A DNA stretch of 64,000 bases from the NCBI GenBank assembly GCA_039636775.1, contig CP143429.1:2480001-2544000 (forward strand), written 5' to 3'. The position numbers and the translations under genes were made by a program. The notes below the pieces were generated by a model that had not been told where the DNA came from, ran no database searches, and saw only the letters and a list, made by a program, of their open reading frames with translations. This DNA is from Micrococcaceae bacterium Sec5.8. GTDB lineage: Bacteria; Actinomycetota; Actinomycetes; Actinomycetales; Micrococcaceae. Below are positions 26,047 through 35,235 of this stretch, one piece after another; the first letter of the stretch is position 1, and the number at the start of each line of letters is the position of its first letter.

Positions 26047-26208
26047 GAACACCACCCCCGTAGTCGACCGGGTGGCGCCTCAATGGGACTTCATCGCGGA
26101 AGCCGAAACATCCCCCCAGAACCAGCTGTGGTGGTAATCGTTGCGGCAGGACCTTGAGTTTTCCTTGCGCGGGCGCTGCCGGAGGGGCTGGTGCCAGGGT
26201 CGTGGCGG

Positions 26209-26952
26209 CTAGGCCAGCAGCTCCATTAGGGATGCGATCTCGCGGCCCTCGAAGCCCGGCGCCGGTACCCCGCCGCGGTTCAGCCAGACGCCCAGCAGGC
26301 CGGCCGCCGTCGAGCCGTCCGCGTCGAGTAGGCGGTTGTCCCCCACGTAAAGCGTCTCGCCGGCTCCGGTCCCCAGCCGGCGGACGCCTTCGAGGTAGAT
26401 GGCCGGGTCCGGTTTCGCCGCGCCCACGGTGTCGGTCCCCACGAGCACGCTGATACGTTCCAGGCCGGCGGCGTTCAGTTTGACGCGCTGGTAGTCGTGG
26501 ACGTTGTTGCTCACCGCACCGTAGGGGATGCCGGCGGCATCGAGCGCATCAAGGATCGGGGTGACGTCATCAAACGCGCGGATGTAGCCGTGCTGCCGGC
26601 TGGCGTAGGAGCTGACCCAGTGGTGGGCCTGATCCCCTTCGTCCAGCTGCACGCCGAAGTGGCCCAGCGCCGCCCGGCCGCGGAGCAGCCGCTGTTCATC
26701 GAAACTCAGCTCACCGGCGAGATAACGGTCGTAGAAGTGGGTGGTCTCGCGGGTGAAGATCCGGCCAAACTTCTCCCACCCGGCCTGGTCAAGGCCGGGC
26801 AGGAGATGTTCGCTGACGTCGCGGAGGGCTGCGGTCATGGCGAACTCCAAGTCCACCAGGGTGTCGTCAATGTCGAACAGGACGCCGCGGACGCCGCCCA
26901 GGCCAGCAGCCAGGGCACTGGTCCGGGTGTGGGCCTGGGGTGAGCTCATCAT
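26209..26952 (-). CDS. HAD family hydrolase
   Basis: 247 residues from ATG 26952, which overlaps the gltX stop by one base (TGATGATG). HAD phosphatase motifs are clear: motif I FDIDDTLVDLE, motif II AVSNNV, motif III Lys in GAAKPDP and motif IV YVGDNRLLDADG. The cap between motif I and II is helical, so subfamily I. Members dephosphorylate small metabolites; the substrate is unknown. It is the last gene of the series FAH - small membrane protein - gltX - HAD and lies 150 bp from the esterase gene. Confidence 0.9.
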   Translation of the reverse strand: MMSSPQAHTRTSALAAGLGGVRGVLFDIDDTLVDLEFAMTAALRDVSEHLLPGLDQAGWEKFGRIFTRETTHFYDRYLAGELSFDEQRLLRGRAALGHFGVQLDEGDQAHHWVSSYASRQHGYIRAFDDVTPILDALDAAGIPYGAVSNNVHDYQRVKLNAAGLERISVLVGTDTVGAAKPDPAIYLEGVRRLGTGAGETLYVGDNRLLDADGSTAAGLLGVWLNRGGVPAPGFEGREIASLMELLA

Positions 26953-28484
26953 CAGCCGCGGAACGCGCGCAGCCGTGCCAGGGATGAGTCCTTGCCCAGG
27001 ATCACCATGGATTCGAAGAGCGGCGGTGAGATCCGGCGCCCGGAAATGGCAGTGCGGACCGGGCCGAACGCCAGCCGCGGCTTGACGCCGAGGCCTTCCA
27101 CGAGGGCTTCCCTCAGGGCAGCCTGAATGGTGTCCGCGGTCCATTCGGCCAGCGGCTCGAGGGCGGCCAGGGCGGCGTCGAGCACCTCGGTGAGGTTCTC
27201 CGGAAGGCCCTTGCGGGCGTCATCCGCGACGTCGATCGCGGTGTCGTTCTTGAACAGGAACGCGAGCATCTCGGGGGCTTCGCCCAGCAGCGAGATCCGT
27301 TCCTGGATCAGCGGGGCCGCCTCGGCGAGGATCTCCTCCTGGCGCACCGTGAGGGTGTCGCCGACCAGCCCGGCGGCGCGCAGGTACGGCACGAGCCGGC
27401 CGCGGAAGTCCTCGGCACCGAGCATCCGGATATGCGTGCCGTTGATGGCCTCGGCCTTCTTGATGTCGAAGCGGGCCGGATTGGCCAGGACGTCGTTGAC
27501 GTCAAAGTGCTCGATTAGCTGCTCCACGGTGAAGATATCCTCGTCGGCCGAGAGGCTCCAGCCGAGCAGGGACAGGTAGTTGAGCAGGCCCTCGGGGATG
27601 AAGCCGCGGTCCCGGAGCAGGAACAGGTTGGACTGCGGGTCGCGCTTGGAGAGCTTCTTGTTGCCCTCGCCCATGACGTACGGCAGGTGGCCGAAGACCG
27701 GCAGGTAGCTGGCGACGCCGATGTCCATCAGCGCGCGGATCAGGACCACCTGGCGGGGCGTGGAGGAGAGCAGGTCCTCGCCGCGGAGCACGTGGGTGAT
27801 GCCCATGAGCGCGTCGTCGACGGGGTTGACCAGGGTGTAGAGCGGGGAGCCGTCGGCGCGGACAATCACGTAGTCCGGGATGCTGCCGGCCTTGAAGGTG
27901 ATGTCCCCGCGGACCATGTCGGTGAAGGTGACGTCCGTATCCGGCATCCGGACCCGGAGCACCGGCTGGCGGCCTTCGGCCTGGAACGCGGCGAGCTGTT
28001 CGGCGCTGAGGTCGCGGTCGAAGTTGTCATAGCCCAGCTTGGGGTCCCGGCCGGCAGCGCGGTGGCGGGCCTCGACCTCGTCCGGGGAGGAGTAGCACTC
28101 GTAGGCGTAGCCGGCCTCGACCAGCTTGGCGACTACGTCCTTGTACAGGTCCAGCCGCTGGGACTGGCGGTACGGCTCATGCGGTCCGCCGACCTCCACG
28201 CCCTCTTCCCAGGAGATGCCGAGCCACTTGAGCGCCTCCAGCAGCTGCAGGTAGCTCTCCTCCGAGTCGCGCGCCGCGTCCGTGTCCTCGATGCGGAACA
28301 CGAAGGTGCCCTTGGTGTGCCGGGCGTGGGCCCAGTTGAAGAGGGCGGTGCGGATCAGGCCGACGTGCGGGGTGCCGGTGGGCGACGGGCAGAACCGGAC
28401 CCGCACGGGGGTGTCGGCGGTGACTTCGCGAATCACACGGGGGGCGGAGCTGGAGACGGCGTCGGGCGCAGTAGGAGTAGTCAT
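26952..28484 (-). CDS. gltX: Glutamate--tRNA ligase
   Basis: 510 residues from ATG 28484, with GGAG seven bases upstream; the frame stays open further up but no good start is there. Class I synthetase: HIGH-like block [19 protein letters not shown] and KMSKS-like block KLSKRDPQS, with [16 protein letters not shown] between them. It charges tRNA-Glu and, in actinobacteria that lack glutaminyl-tRNA synthetase, usually also tRNA-Gln, to be amidated by GatCAB. The tRNA-Glu and tRNA-Gln genes are only 3 kb away. It lies 35 bp after a small membrane protein gene. Confidence 0.97.
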   Translation of the reverse strand: MTTPTAPDAVSSSAPRVIREVTADTPVRVRFCPSPTGTPHVGLIRTALFNWAHARHTKGTFVFRIEDTDAARDSEESYLQLLEALKWLGISWEEGVEVGGPHEPYRQSQRLDLYKDVVAKLVEAGYAYECYSSPDEVEARHRAAGRDPKLGYDNFDRDLSAEQLAAFQAEGRQPVLRVRMPDTDVTFTDMVRGDITFKAGSIPDYVIVRADGSPLYTLVNPVDDALMGITHVLRGEDLLSSTPRQVVLIRALMDIGVASYLPVFGHLPYVMGEGNKKLSKRDPQSNLFLLRDRGFIPEGLLNYLSLLGWSLSADEDIFTVEQLIEHFDVNDVLANPARFDIKKAEAINGTHIRMLGAEDFRGRLVPYLRAAGLVGDTLTVRQEEILAEAAPLIQERISLLGEAPEMLAFLFKNDTAIDVADDARKGLPENLTEVLDAALAALEPLAEWTADTIQAALREALVEGLGVKPRLAFGPVRTAISGRRISPPLFESMVILGKDSSLARLRAFRG

Positions 28485-28519
28485 AGTGACTCCAACTTTA
28501 CCGCTTGCGGCCGGGCGCT

Positions 28520-28753
28520 TTACCGCTTGCGGGCGCGCGCCGGCTGCGGACGGGACAGCAACTTCAGGAGGTAGTACCCTGCCAGCGCCAGGCCCACCCC
28601 GAGGAAGGCCAGCGCCAGCCAGGGCGGCCCGTCCAACCAGTGGACGGCGCGGGCGGCCATGGCGAAGGTGCCGATGGAACCCAGGGCGAAGAGCAGGAAC
28701 GACCGGCTGCGCCGGGACCCCGGCCGGGGTCCGCGCCACCAGCCGTTGCTCAT
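28520..28753 (-). CDS. Small two-helix membrane protein
   Basis: 77 residues. A basic N-terminus ([12 protein letters not shown]) is followed by two hydrophobic helices, [19 protein letters not shown] and [20 protein letters not shown], and a basic tail ([10 protein letters not shown]). GGGA is seven bases before ATG 28753. It lies between the FAH-family gene and gltX on the same strand with short gaps, so it is likely translated. The function is unknown; homologues in this position would support it as a real gene. Confidence 0.7.
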   Translation of the reverse strand: MSNGWWRGPRPGSRRSRSFLLFALGSIGTFAMAARAVHWLDGPPWLALAFLGVGLALAGYYLLKLLSRPQPARARKR

Positions 28754-28773
28754 GATCGGTCCCGGCGTTGCAT

Positions 28774-29550
28774 TTAGCGGCGGACCACCGGGTTGGAGAG
28801 GCGGCCGATGCCCTCGATTTCAACCTCGAAACGGTCACCGGCTTCCACGAGTCCGACGCCGGCGGGGGTGCCGGTCATGATGACGTCGCCGGGCAGCAGG
28901 GTGAAGGCCTGCGACACGATGGAGACGAGTTCGCGGACGCCGCGGATCATCTGGCTGGTGCTGCCGTCCTGGCGCAGCTCGCCGTTGAGGCGGCCCTGGA
29001 TCTGCAGGTCTTCGGTGTTCAGTTCGGTCTCGATCCACGGTCCCAGCGGGGCGGAGGTATCAAAACCCTTGGCCCGGGCCCACTGCAGGTCCGTCTTCTG
29101 GACGTCGCGGGCGGTGAGGTCGTTGCCGCACGTGTAACCGAAGATGACGTCGTCGACGCGCTCCTCGGGGACGTCCTTGCAGATCCGGCCGATCACGACG
29201 CAGAGCTCGGCTTCGAAGGACACTTCCTCGGAAAACTCCGGCAGGACGATTGGATCGTTGGGCCCGATCACGGAGGTGTTGGGCTTGAGGAAGAGCAGCG
29301 GCTGCGCCGGGACTTCGTTGCCGAGTTCGCGGGCGTGTTCGACGAAGTTGCGGCCCACGCCGATGACCTTGCTGCGCGGAATGATCGGGGCGAGCAACCG
29401 GACGTCCTCCAGCTTGTGCCGGACGGTGGTTCGCTCCACCCCGTGGAAGAAGGGGTCGCCGTGGATGACAGTGACTTCCTCACTGCCGGACTCACCTTCA
29501 ACAATGCCGTAGAGGGGATCAGAATCGACTACAAACCGGGCGATACGCAT
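28774..29550 (-). CDS. Fumarylacetoacetate hydrolase (FAH) family protein
   Basis: 258 residues. FAH-fold enzymes cleave or hydrate/decarboxylate 2-oxo acids with Mg2+ or Mn2+. Seen: the conserved [27 protein letters not shown], the metal ligands in [14 protein letters not shown], and [14 protein letters not shown] and [19 protein letters not shown] near the C-terminus. Many actinobacteria carry this gene before gltX. The substrate is not clear (acylpyruvate hydrolase or 2-hydroxyhepta-2,4-diene-1,7-dioate isomerase types are options). Confidence 0.92.
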   Translation of the reverse strand: MRIARFVVDSDPLYGIVEGESGSEEVTVIHGDPFFHGVERTTVRHKLEDVRLLAPIIPRSKVIGVGRNFVEHARELGNEVPAQPLLFLKPNTSVIGPNDPIVLPEFSEEVSFEAELCVVIGRICKDVPEERVDDVIFGYTCGNDLTARDVQKTDLQWARAKGFDTSAPLGPWIETELNTEDLQIQGRLNGELRQDGSTSQMIRGVRELVSIVSQAFTLLPGDVIMTGTPAGVGLVEAGDRFEVEIEGIGRLSNPVVRR

Positions 29551-29588
29551 GGCTCCTAGCGTACCGTCTCCGGCGCGCCCGGCCGGAC

Positions 29589-30386
29589 CTAGCCGGCGCC
29601 GCCGCCTGAGCGCAGGTAGTGCAGCTGCGCGGCCACGGACAGTTCAGCCGCAGGCCGCACGGCGGGATCGACGGCGGCGTACACGGCGTCGGCTACCGCA
29701 GCCACCCCGGCGTCGGGGCCCAGGTGGTCGAGGGCGGACCGGATTTGGGCGAGGCGGTCCTGCCGGTGGTCCTGGTAGGACCGGACGATCGTGTCCAGCG
29801 CCGGCAGCAGGGGGCCGTGGGCGGGCAGGACGGTGGCGGGGCCCAGACGTTTTAACTTCTCCAGCGAGGCCAGGTAGTCCCCCAGCGTGCCGTCGGGGAA
29901 ATCCAGGACCGTGGTGCCGAGGCCCAGGATCGTGTCGCCGGTGAGGACCGAGCCGCGGGCGCCGTCGTGCGGCAGGTGGAAGCAGACCGAGTCCGAGGTG
30001 TGCCCCGGCGTCGCCACCACACGGATGTCAGTGCCGGCGGCCTGGATGACTTCCCCGTCCACCAGGGGGCTGCCGCCGACACAGTGGGCGGGATCCATGG
30101 CGCGCACGGGCGCCCCGGTCAGTTCGGCGAACCGGGCCGCTGCCGCGGTGTGGTCCGCGTGCCGGTGGGTGATCAGAATGAGTTCGACGGCGCCGGCGCC
30201 GGCCAGGTCCTGCAGGTGCGGTTCATCCAGCGGGCCGGGATCCACCACGACCGTGCCCGCCGCTCCGGGCGCGGAAATCACGTACGAGTTGGTCCCGTTC
30301 AGGCTCATCGGTCCCGGGTTGGGGGCGAGCCGGAAGCGGGTCAGCTCGGTGCTGCGCAGCACGGCGCGGGAGTCATCGGGGATCAC
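29589..30386 (-). CDS. Metallo-beta-lactamase fold hydrolase
   Basis: 265 residues from GTG 30386, preceded by AGGATGG; a longer open frame to 30755 runs antisense into ilvE and is not likely. Zinc-binding motif THRHADHT (HxHxDH), later His in VATPGHTSDSVCFHL, Asp in VLTGDTILGLG and His in VLPAHGP. The type is that of RNase-Z/LACTB2-like thioesterases or glyoxalase-II-like enzymes. The LNGTNSYVI start is typical of the LACTB2 branch. Substrate unknown. It ends 38 bp before the FAH-family gene. Confidence 0.9.
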   Translation of the reverse strand: MIPDDSRAVLRSTELTRFRLAPNPGPMSLNGTNSYVISAPGAAGTVVVDPGPLDEPHLQDLAGAGAVELILITHRHADHTAAAARFAELTGAPVRAMDPAHCVGGSPLVDGEVIQAAGTDIRVVATPGHTSDSVCFHLPHDGARGSVLTGDTILGLGTTVLDFPDGTLGDYLASLEKLKRLGPATVLPAHGPLLPALDTIVRSYQDHRQDRLAQIRSALDHLGPDAGVAAVADAVYAAVDPAVRPAAELSVAAQLHYLRSGGGAG

Positions 30387-30472
30387 CTGACCATCCTGCC
30401 ACCGACGTGGACGGGAAACGATCGCCCGCTCCGCCGCCCACGGCCGTGGCGCGGCATCGCCCGAGAATGCAC

Positions 30473-30509
30473 GACGGCGGCCCCGCACCGGAAGGTGGGG
30501 GCCGCCGTC
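30473..30509. terminator. Strong hairpin after ilvE
   Basis: GACGGCGGCCCC pairs perfectly with GGGGCCGCCGTC over 12 bp with a 13-base loop. It lies just after the ilvE stop and before the metallo-hydrolase gene. There is no T run, as often in this group. Confidence 0.75.
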
Positions 30510-30535
30510 GAACGCTGCGTGCTGCCGGGAACTGC

Positions 30536-31648
30536 TTAGGCGAGGCGGGTCAGCCAGCCGTGGGTGTCCTCGATGGCGCCGGTCTGGATGCCCAGGAGCT
30601 GCTCGCGGATAGCCATGGTGGTCTCCCCCGCTGTGGCGTCCTCGGAGCCGATGAACTCGGTGTCGTCCTTGAGCACGCCGATGGGGGTGATGACGGCGGC
30701 GGTGCCGCAGGCGAAAACTTCGGCGATCTCGCCGGACGCCACGCCGTCGCGCCATTCATCCAGCGTGATCTTGCGCTCGGAGACCTCGCGGCCCATGTCC
30801 CGGGCCACCTGGATGACCGACATGCGGGTGATGCCCTCCAGGATGGTGCCGCTCAGCGCGGGGGTGACCAGTGAGCCGTCCTTCATCACGAAGAACACGT
30901 TCATGCCGCCGAGTTCTTCCACGGCGTTGTCGTTGAACTGGTCCAGGAACAGCACCTGCTTGCAGCCGTGGGATTCAGCTTCCTGCTGGGCGATCAGCGA
31001 CGCCGCGTAGTTGCCGCCGCACTTGGCGGCGCCGGTGCCGCCGCGGCCGGCGCGGGCGTATTCGCGGGAAATCCAGATGGAGACGGGCTTGAGTTCGCCG
31101 CCGAAGTAGTTCCCGGCCGGGGAGGCGATGACGCGGAAGGAGACTTCGCGGGCGGCGCGGACGCCGAGGAAGGCCTCGGTGGCGATCATAAACGGGCGCA
31201 GGTACAGGGCTTCACCGTCGCCGGCGGGAACCCATTCCTTGTCCGCGGTGACAAGCTCGCGGATGGCGCCGAGGAAGTACTCCTCGGGGAGCTCCGGAAG
31301 CGCCAGACGGCGGGCGGACTTGTTCAGGCGCGCGGCGTTGGCTTCCGGGCGGAACGTCCAGATGGAACCGTCGGAGTGGCGGTAGGCCTTGAGGCCCTCG
31401 AAGATTTCCTGGCCGTAGTGGAGCACCGCGGCGGAGGGGTCCAACGAGATGGGACCGTACGCCTCAACCCGGGCATCGTGCCAGCCGCCCGTGCCCTCGG
31501 CGTCGGCGCTGTAGTCGACGATGGCGGTGTGGTCGGTGAAATAGTTGCCGAAACCCGGGTTCGCCAGGATGGCAGCACGTTCGTCAGCGGACTTCGGGGT
31601 TGCCGAGAGCTGCTGGGTGAATTCGACGCCATGGGCAGTCTGAGTCAT
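30536..31648 (-). CDS. ilvE: Branched-chain amino acid aminotransferase
   Basis: 370 residues from ATG 31648, with GGAGGA a few bases upstream. PLP-dependent fold type IV enzyme that makes the last step to Ile, Leu and Val. Motifs: FEGLKAYRHSDGSIWTFRPE, the PLP Lys in GTGAAKCGGNYAAS, ELGGMNVFFV and the late EVFACGTAAVITPIG. It follows leuB with a 123-bp gap on the same strand. Confidence 0.97.
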   Translation of the reverse strand: MTQTAHGVEFTQQLSATPKSADERAAILANPGFGNYFTDHTAIVDYSADAEGTGGWHDARVEAYGPISLDPSAAVLHYGQEIFEGLKAYRHSDGSIWTFRPEANAARLNKSARRLALPELPEEYFLGAIRELVTADKEWVPAGDGEALYLRPFMIATEAFLGVRAAREVSFRVIASPAGNYFGGELKPVSIWISREYARAGRGGTGAAKCGGNYAASLIAQQEAESHGCKQVLFLDQFNDNAVEELGGMNVFFVMKDGSLVTPALSGTILEGITRMSVIQVARDMGREVSERKITLDEWRDGVASGEIAEVFACGTAAVITPIGVLKDDTEFIGSEDATAGETTMAIREQLLGIQTGAIEDTHGWLTRLA

Positions 31649-31771
31649 GGTTCCTCCACGGTCGGCTGCCGGGCGTGGGACGTGGTTCATCCCCGGACCA
31701 CGGCAGCATTTTGGTGATTCGGATCAAGTTTACGCCCGATGACGGCCCGCCCGGCCCGTGCCCGGAGGGCC

Positions 31772-32824
31772 CTACAGGGCGGCGGCGATGGCGTCACCGA
31801 TGGCGCTGGTGCTCCGGGCCGTGGCGCCGCGGCCGGCAACGTCGGCAACAACGGCGGCTTCGATGTTGCGGGCGGCGGTGCCGTACCCAAGGTGGTCCAG
31901 CAGGAGGGCGGCGGAGAGGATGGCCGCCGTCGGGTCCGCCTTCTGCTGGCCGGCGATGTCCGGCGCCGAGCCGTGGACAGGTTCGAACATGGACGGGGCG
32001 GTGCGTTCCATGTTGATGTTGCCGGACGCGGCGAGGCCGATGCCCCCGGTGATGGCCGCGGCGAGGTCGGTGATGATGTCGCCGAAGAGGTTGTCCGTGA
32101 CGATCACATCGAACCGGGCGGGATCGGTGACCATGAAGATGGTGGCGGCGTCAATGTGCAGGTAGTCGTGCGTGACCTCGGGGAACTCCTGGGCCACGGC
32201 TTCCACGGTGCGTTTCCACAAATGTCCAGCGAAGACCAGGACGTTGTGCTTGTGCACCAGGGTGAGCTTTTTGCGCGGGCGTCTGCTGGCCCGGCGGAAG
32301 GCGTCCCGGACCACGCGCTCCACGCCGTAGGCGGTGTTCAGCGAAACCTCGGTGGCCACTTCCTGCGGGGTGCCGGCGCGCAGGGCCCCGCCGTTGCCCA
32401 CGTACGGGCCCTCGGTGCCCTCACGGACCACGATGAAGTCGACGTCGCCGGGGTCGGCGAGCGGGCTGGCGACGCCGGGGTAGATCCGGGAGGGCCGCAG
32501 GTTGACGAAGTGGTCCAGGCTGAAGCGCAGCTTGAGCAGCAGTTCGCGCTCGATGATGCCGGAGGGGATCCGGGTGTCACCCGGAGCCGCCCCGACGGCA
32601 CCAAAGAGGATCGCGTCGCGGGTGCGGAGATCGGCGAGGATCTCCGCCGGCAGGGTCTCCCCCGTCTCGAGCCAGTGCTGCGCCCCCAGGGTGTAATGGG
32701 TCTGCTGCAACACGATGCCCTCCGCGGCTGCGGCCTTCTCGAGAACCTTCACGGCCTCGGCGGTGACCTCGGGGCCAATGCCGTCGCCGGGGATAACGGC
32801 CAGATCAATCGTGGATGCACTCAT
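31772..32824 (-). CDS. leuB: 3-isopropylmalate dehydrogenase
   Basis: 350 residues. Oxidises and decarboxylates 3-isopropylmalate to 2-oxoisocaproate with NAD+. Motifs: [20 protein letters not shown] at the start, [13 protein letters not shown] with the substrate Arg, [14 protein letters not shown], the metal-binding block [19 protein letters not shown] and [13 protein letters not shown]. The size and the missing early insert fit the actinobacterial LeuB branch. It lies between metG and ilvE. Confidence 0.97.
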   Translation of the reverse strand: MSASTIDLAVIPGDGIGPEVTAEAVKVLEKAAAAEGIVLQQTHYTLGAQHWLETGETLPAEILADLRTRDAILFGAVGAAPGDTRIPSGIIERELLLKLRFSLDHFVNLRPSRIYPGVASPLADPGDVDFIVVREGTEGPYVGNGGALRAGTPQEVATEVSLNTAYGVERVVRDAFRRASRRPRKKLTLVHKHNVLVFAGHLWKRTVEAVAQEFPEVTHDYLHIDAATIFMVTDPARFDVIVTDNLFGDIITDLAAAITGGIGLAASGNINMERTAPSMFEPVHGSAPDIAGQQKADPTAAILSAALLLDHLGYGTAARNIEAAVVADVAGRGATARSTSAIGDAIAAAL

Positions 32825-32894
32825 GATGTCAGCGTAGCCAAGGCATCCACATACTGGTCAAGTTGTCTCACTATCCGAACTCCCGGCGCAACGG

Positions 32895-34454
32895 TTACGC
32901 CTCGGCGGGCTCCTCGTACTTCGGAAACACCGGAGCCGGGGCCGGCAGCGCCGTTCCGGCGTCGAGCGGTGTGCCCAGGGCGGCGAACTCCCGCGCGTCA
33001 CCCTCCGGCTGGCCCAGGGTGCGCAGGATGGCCGCCGCGGCAGCCGGCATGACCGGCTGGGCGAGGATGGCAACGATCCGCAGCACCTCAAGGGTGACGT
33101 ACAGGACGGTGTTCATGCGCTCGACGTCGGTCTTGCGCAGCACCCAGGGTGCCTGCTCGGCGAAGTACGCGTTGGTGTCACCCAGGACGGTCCAGATGGC
33201 CTCCAGCGCGCGGCTGAACTCCTGCTTCTCGAACGCGGCGCGGGCGATGTCCAGCAGCCCGTTCGCCTGGCCCAGGAGCGCGGCGTCCTCGGCGGTGAAG
33301 CCTCCGGGGACGGGGACGGCGCCGTCGCAGTTCTTGGCCACCATGGACAGGGACCGCTGGGCCAGGTTGCCGAAGTTGTTGGCGAGGTCCGAGTTCATCC
33401 GGCCCACGATCGCGTCATGGCTGTAGGAGCCGTCGGCGCCGAACGGCACTTCACGCAGCAGGAAGAAGCGCACCTGGTCCAGCCCGTACTGCGCCACCCA
33501 GTCCGCGGGAGCCACCACGTTGCCCAGCGACTTGGACATCTTCACGCCGTTGTTGTGCAGGAAGCCGTGGATCATCACGCGCTTGGGCAGTTCCAGCCCG
33601 GCGGACATCAGGAAGGCCGGCCAGTAGACGGCGTGGAAGCGGGAGATGTCCTTGCCGATCACATGCACGTCCGCCGGCCAGTATTTCCGGAACGACTCCG
33701 ATTCGGTGTCCGGGAAGCCGACGCCGGTCAGGTAGTTGGTCAGGGCGTCCACCCAGACGTACATCACGTGGTCCGGGTTGCCCGGGACGGGGACGCCCCA
33801 GTCGAAGGAGGTACGGCTGATGGAGAGGTCTTCCAGGCCGCCCTTGACGAAGCTGACCACCTCGTTGAAACGGTTGTGCGGGGCGCCGAACGACGGGTGG
33901 TCCGCGTAGAGCGCCAGCAGCCGGTCCTGGTACGCGGAGAGCTTGAAGAAGTAGCTCTCTTCCTCGGTCCAGGTCACCTCGGTGCCGGTTTCGGTGGCGT
34001 AGCGGAGGCCGTCGGCGTGCACCTCGGTCTCGTCCTCCACGAAATAGCGCTCGTCGCGGACGGAGTACCAGCCGGCGTACTTGGAGAGGTAGATGTCGCC
34101 GTTGGCTTCCATCCGCTGCCAGAGGGCCTTGGCGGCCTCGTAGTGGTCCTCGTCCGTGGTGCGGATGAAACGGCTCAGGGAGATGCCGAGGTCGTCGCTC
34201 ATTTGGCGGAAGGCACCGGAGTTGCGGTCGGCCAGTTCCTTGACCGGGATGCCCTCCTTTTCGGCCGTCTGCTGCATCTTCAATCCGTGCTCGTCCGTGC
34301 CGGTCATGAAGAAGACGTCGTAGCCGTCCAGGCGCTTGAAGCGGGCCATCGCATCGGTGGCGATGACCTCGTAGGCGTGGCCGATGTGCGGCACGCCGTT
34401 GGGGTAGCTGATGGCGGTGGTGATGTAGAACGGGGTCTTTTCGGAAGTTGTCAC
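32895..34454 (-). CDS. metG: Methionine--tRNA ligase (short, zinc-knuckle-free form)
   Basis: 519 residues, GTG start at 34454. Class I synthetase: HIGH block [15 protein letters not shown] and KMSKS block [16 protein letters not shown]. The connective region reads [18 protein letters not shown] and contains no Cys where many MetRS enzymes have a zinc knuckle, so it is the zinc-free form. The C-terminal dimerisation (EMAP/Trbp111-like) domain is absent. It lies between an ABC transporter and leuB on the same strand, 10 bp after the ABC gene. Confidence 0.96.
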   Translation of the reverse strand: MTTSEKTPFYITTAISYPNGVPHIGHAYEVIATDAMARFKRLDGYDVFFMTGTDEHGLKMQQTAEKEGIPVKELADRNSGAFRQMSDDLGISLSRFIRTTDEDHYEAAKALWQRMEANGDIYLSKYAGWYSVRDERYFVEDETEVHADGLRYATETGTEVTWTEEESYFFKLSAYQDRLLALYADHPSFGAPHNRFNEVVSFVKGGLEDLSISRTSFDWGVPVPGNPDHVMYVWVDALTNYLTGVGFPDTESESFRKYWPADVHVIGKDISRFHAVYWPAFLMSAGLELPKRVMIHGFLHNNGVKMSKSLGNVVAPADWVAQYGLDQVRFFLLREVPFGADGSYSHDAIVGRMNSDLANNFGNLAQRSLSMVAKNCDGAVPVPGGFTAEDAALLGQANGLLDIARAAFEKQEFSRALEAIWTVLGDTNAYFAEQAPWVLRKTDVERMNTVLYVTLEVLRIVAILAQPVMPAAAAAILRTLGQPEGDAREFAALGTPLDAGTALPAPAPVFPKYEEPAEA

Positions 34455-34464
34455 AGTTTTCAGC

Positions 34465-35235
34465 CTAAATCAGTTCGGTGAGGGTATCGCTCTGGCGGAC
34501 GAGTTCGTGGTCATGTGAAGCGACCAGGACGGCGATGCCGTCCGAGGTCGTGTCCTTGAGGATGCTGATGATGCGGTTGGCCGAGGACCGGTCCAGGCTC
34601 GCGGTGGGCTCGTCGACCACCAGCACGCGGGTGCCCAGGATCAGGGCCCGGGCGATCGCCACGCGCTGGCGTTCGCCGCCGGAGAGCTGGGCCGGGCGGT
34701 GGCGCATGCGCCGGCCGAGGCCCACGAGGTCCAGGAGGTCTTTGGCCATGTCGCGCCGCTCCGCCACCTGGCCGTCGGGCACGGCGGGCAGCAGCACGTT
34801 CTCGAGGGCGCTCATGCCGTCGATCAGGGCACCGCCCTGGTCGACGTAGCCGATGAGGGCACGGCGGCGGTCGGCGATTTCATCCTCGCCCATAGTCTCG
34901 AGCGCGTCGCCCTCCCAGAAGACCCGGCCCGACGTCGGCAGGGTCAGGCCCGCGCCGACCGTCAGGATGCTGGTCTTGCCGGAGCCGGAGCGGCCGGCCA
35001 CGCAGTGCATCTCGCCGGCGTGCAGGGTCAAGTTGAAGTCATCCACCACGTTGACAGGTTCGGCGCCGCCCTGGCCGCCGCCGCCGTAGTGGATGGTGAT
35101 GTTGCTGAGCTCCAGCGGTGTGGCGTGGTCCGCGGCCTTCACGATCGTGTTGGCACGGGTCTGGTGGACACCGCGGCGGGTGCTCGCCGCCATCCGCTCG
35201 TGCGCCTCACGGTCAAGGTTCGGGTCGTTGTTCAT
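34465..35235 (-). CDS. ABC transporter ATP-binding protein (MacB/LolD-like)
   Basis: 256 residues from ATG 35235, which overlaps the permease stop as ATGA. Walker [13 protein letters not shown] signature [15 protein letters not shown] and Walker [13 protein letters not shown] are intact, as is the switch His in [10 protein letters not shown]. The subfamily is that of MacB/LolD, whose permeases carry an FtsX domain. It works with the large permease next to it. An unusual N-terminal extension of about 35 residues precedes the fold. Confidence 0.92.
   Translation of the reverse strand: MNNDPNLDREAHERMAASTRRGVHQTRANTIVKAADHATPLELSNITIHYGGGGQGGAEPVNVVDDFNLTLHAGEMHCVAGRSGSGKTSILTVGAGLTLPTSGRVFWEGDALETMGEDEIADRRRALIGYVDQGGALIDGMSALENVLLPAVPDGQVAERRDMAKDLLDLVGLGRRMRHRPAQLSGGERQRVAIARALILGTRVLVVDEPTASLDRSSANRIISILKDTTSDGIAVLVASHDHELVRQSDTLTELI

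Noticed and set aside
28485..28838. Longer N-terminus for gltX
   Set aside because: The extra residues are antisense-like sequence over the small membrane protein gene, and ATG 28484 has a good ribosome site.
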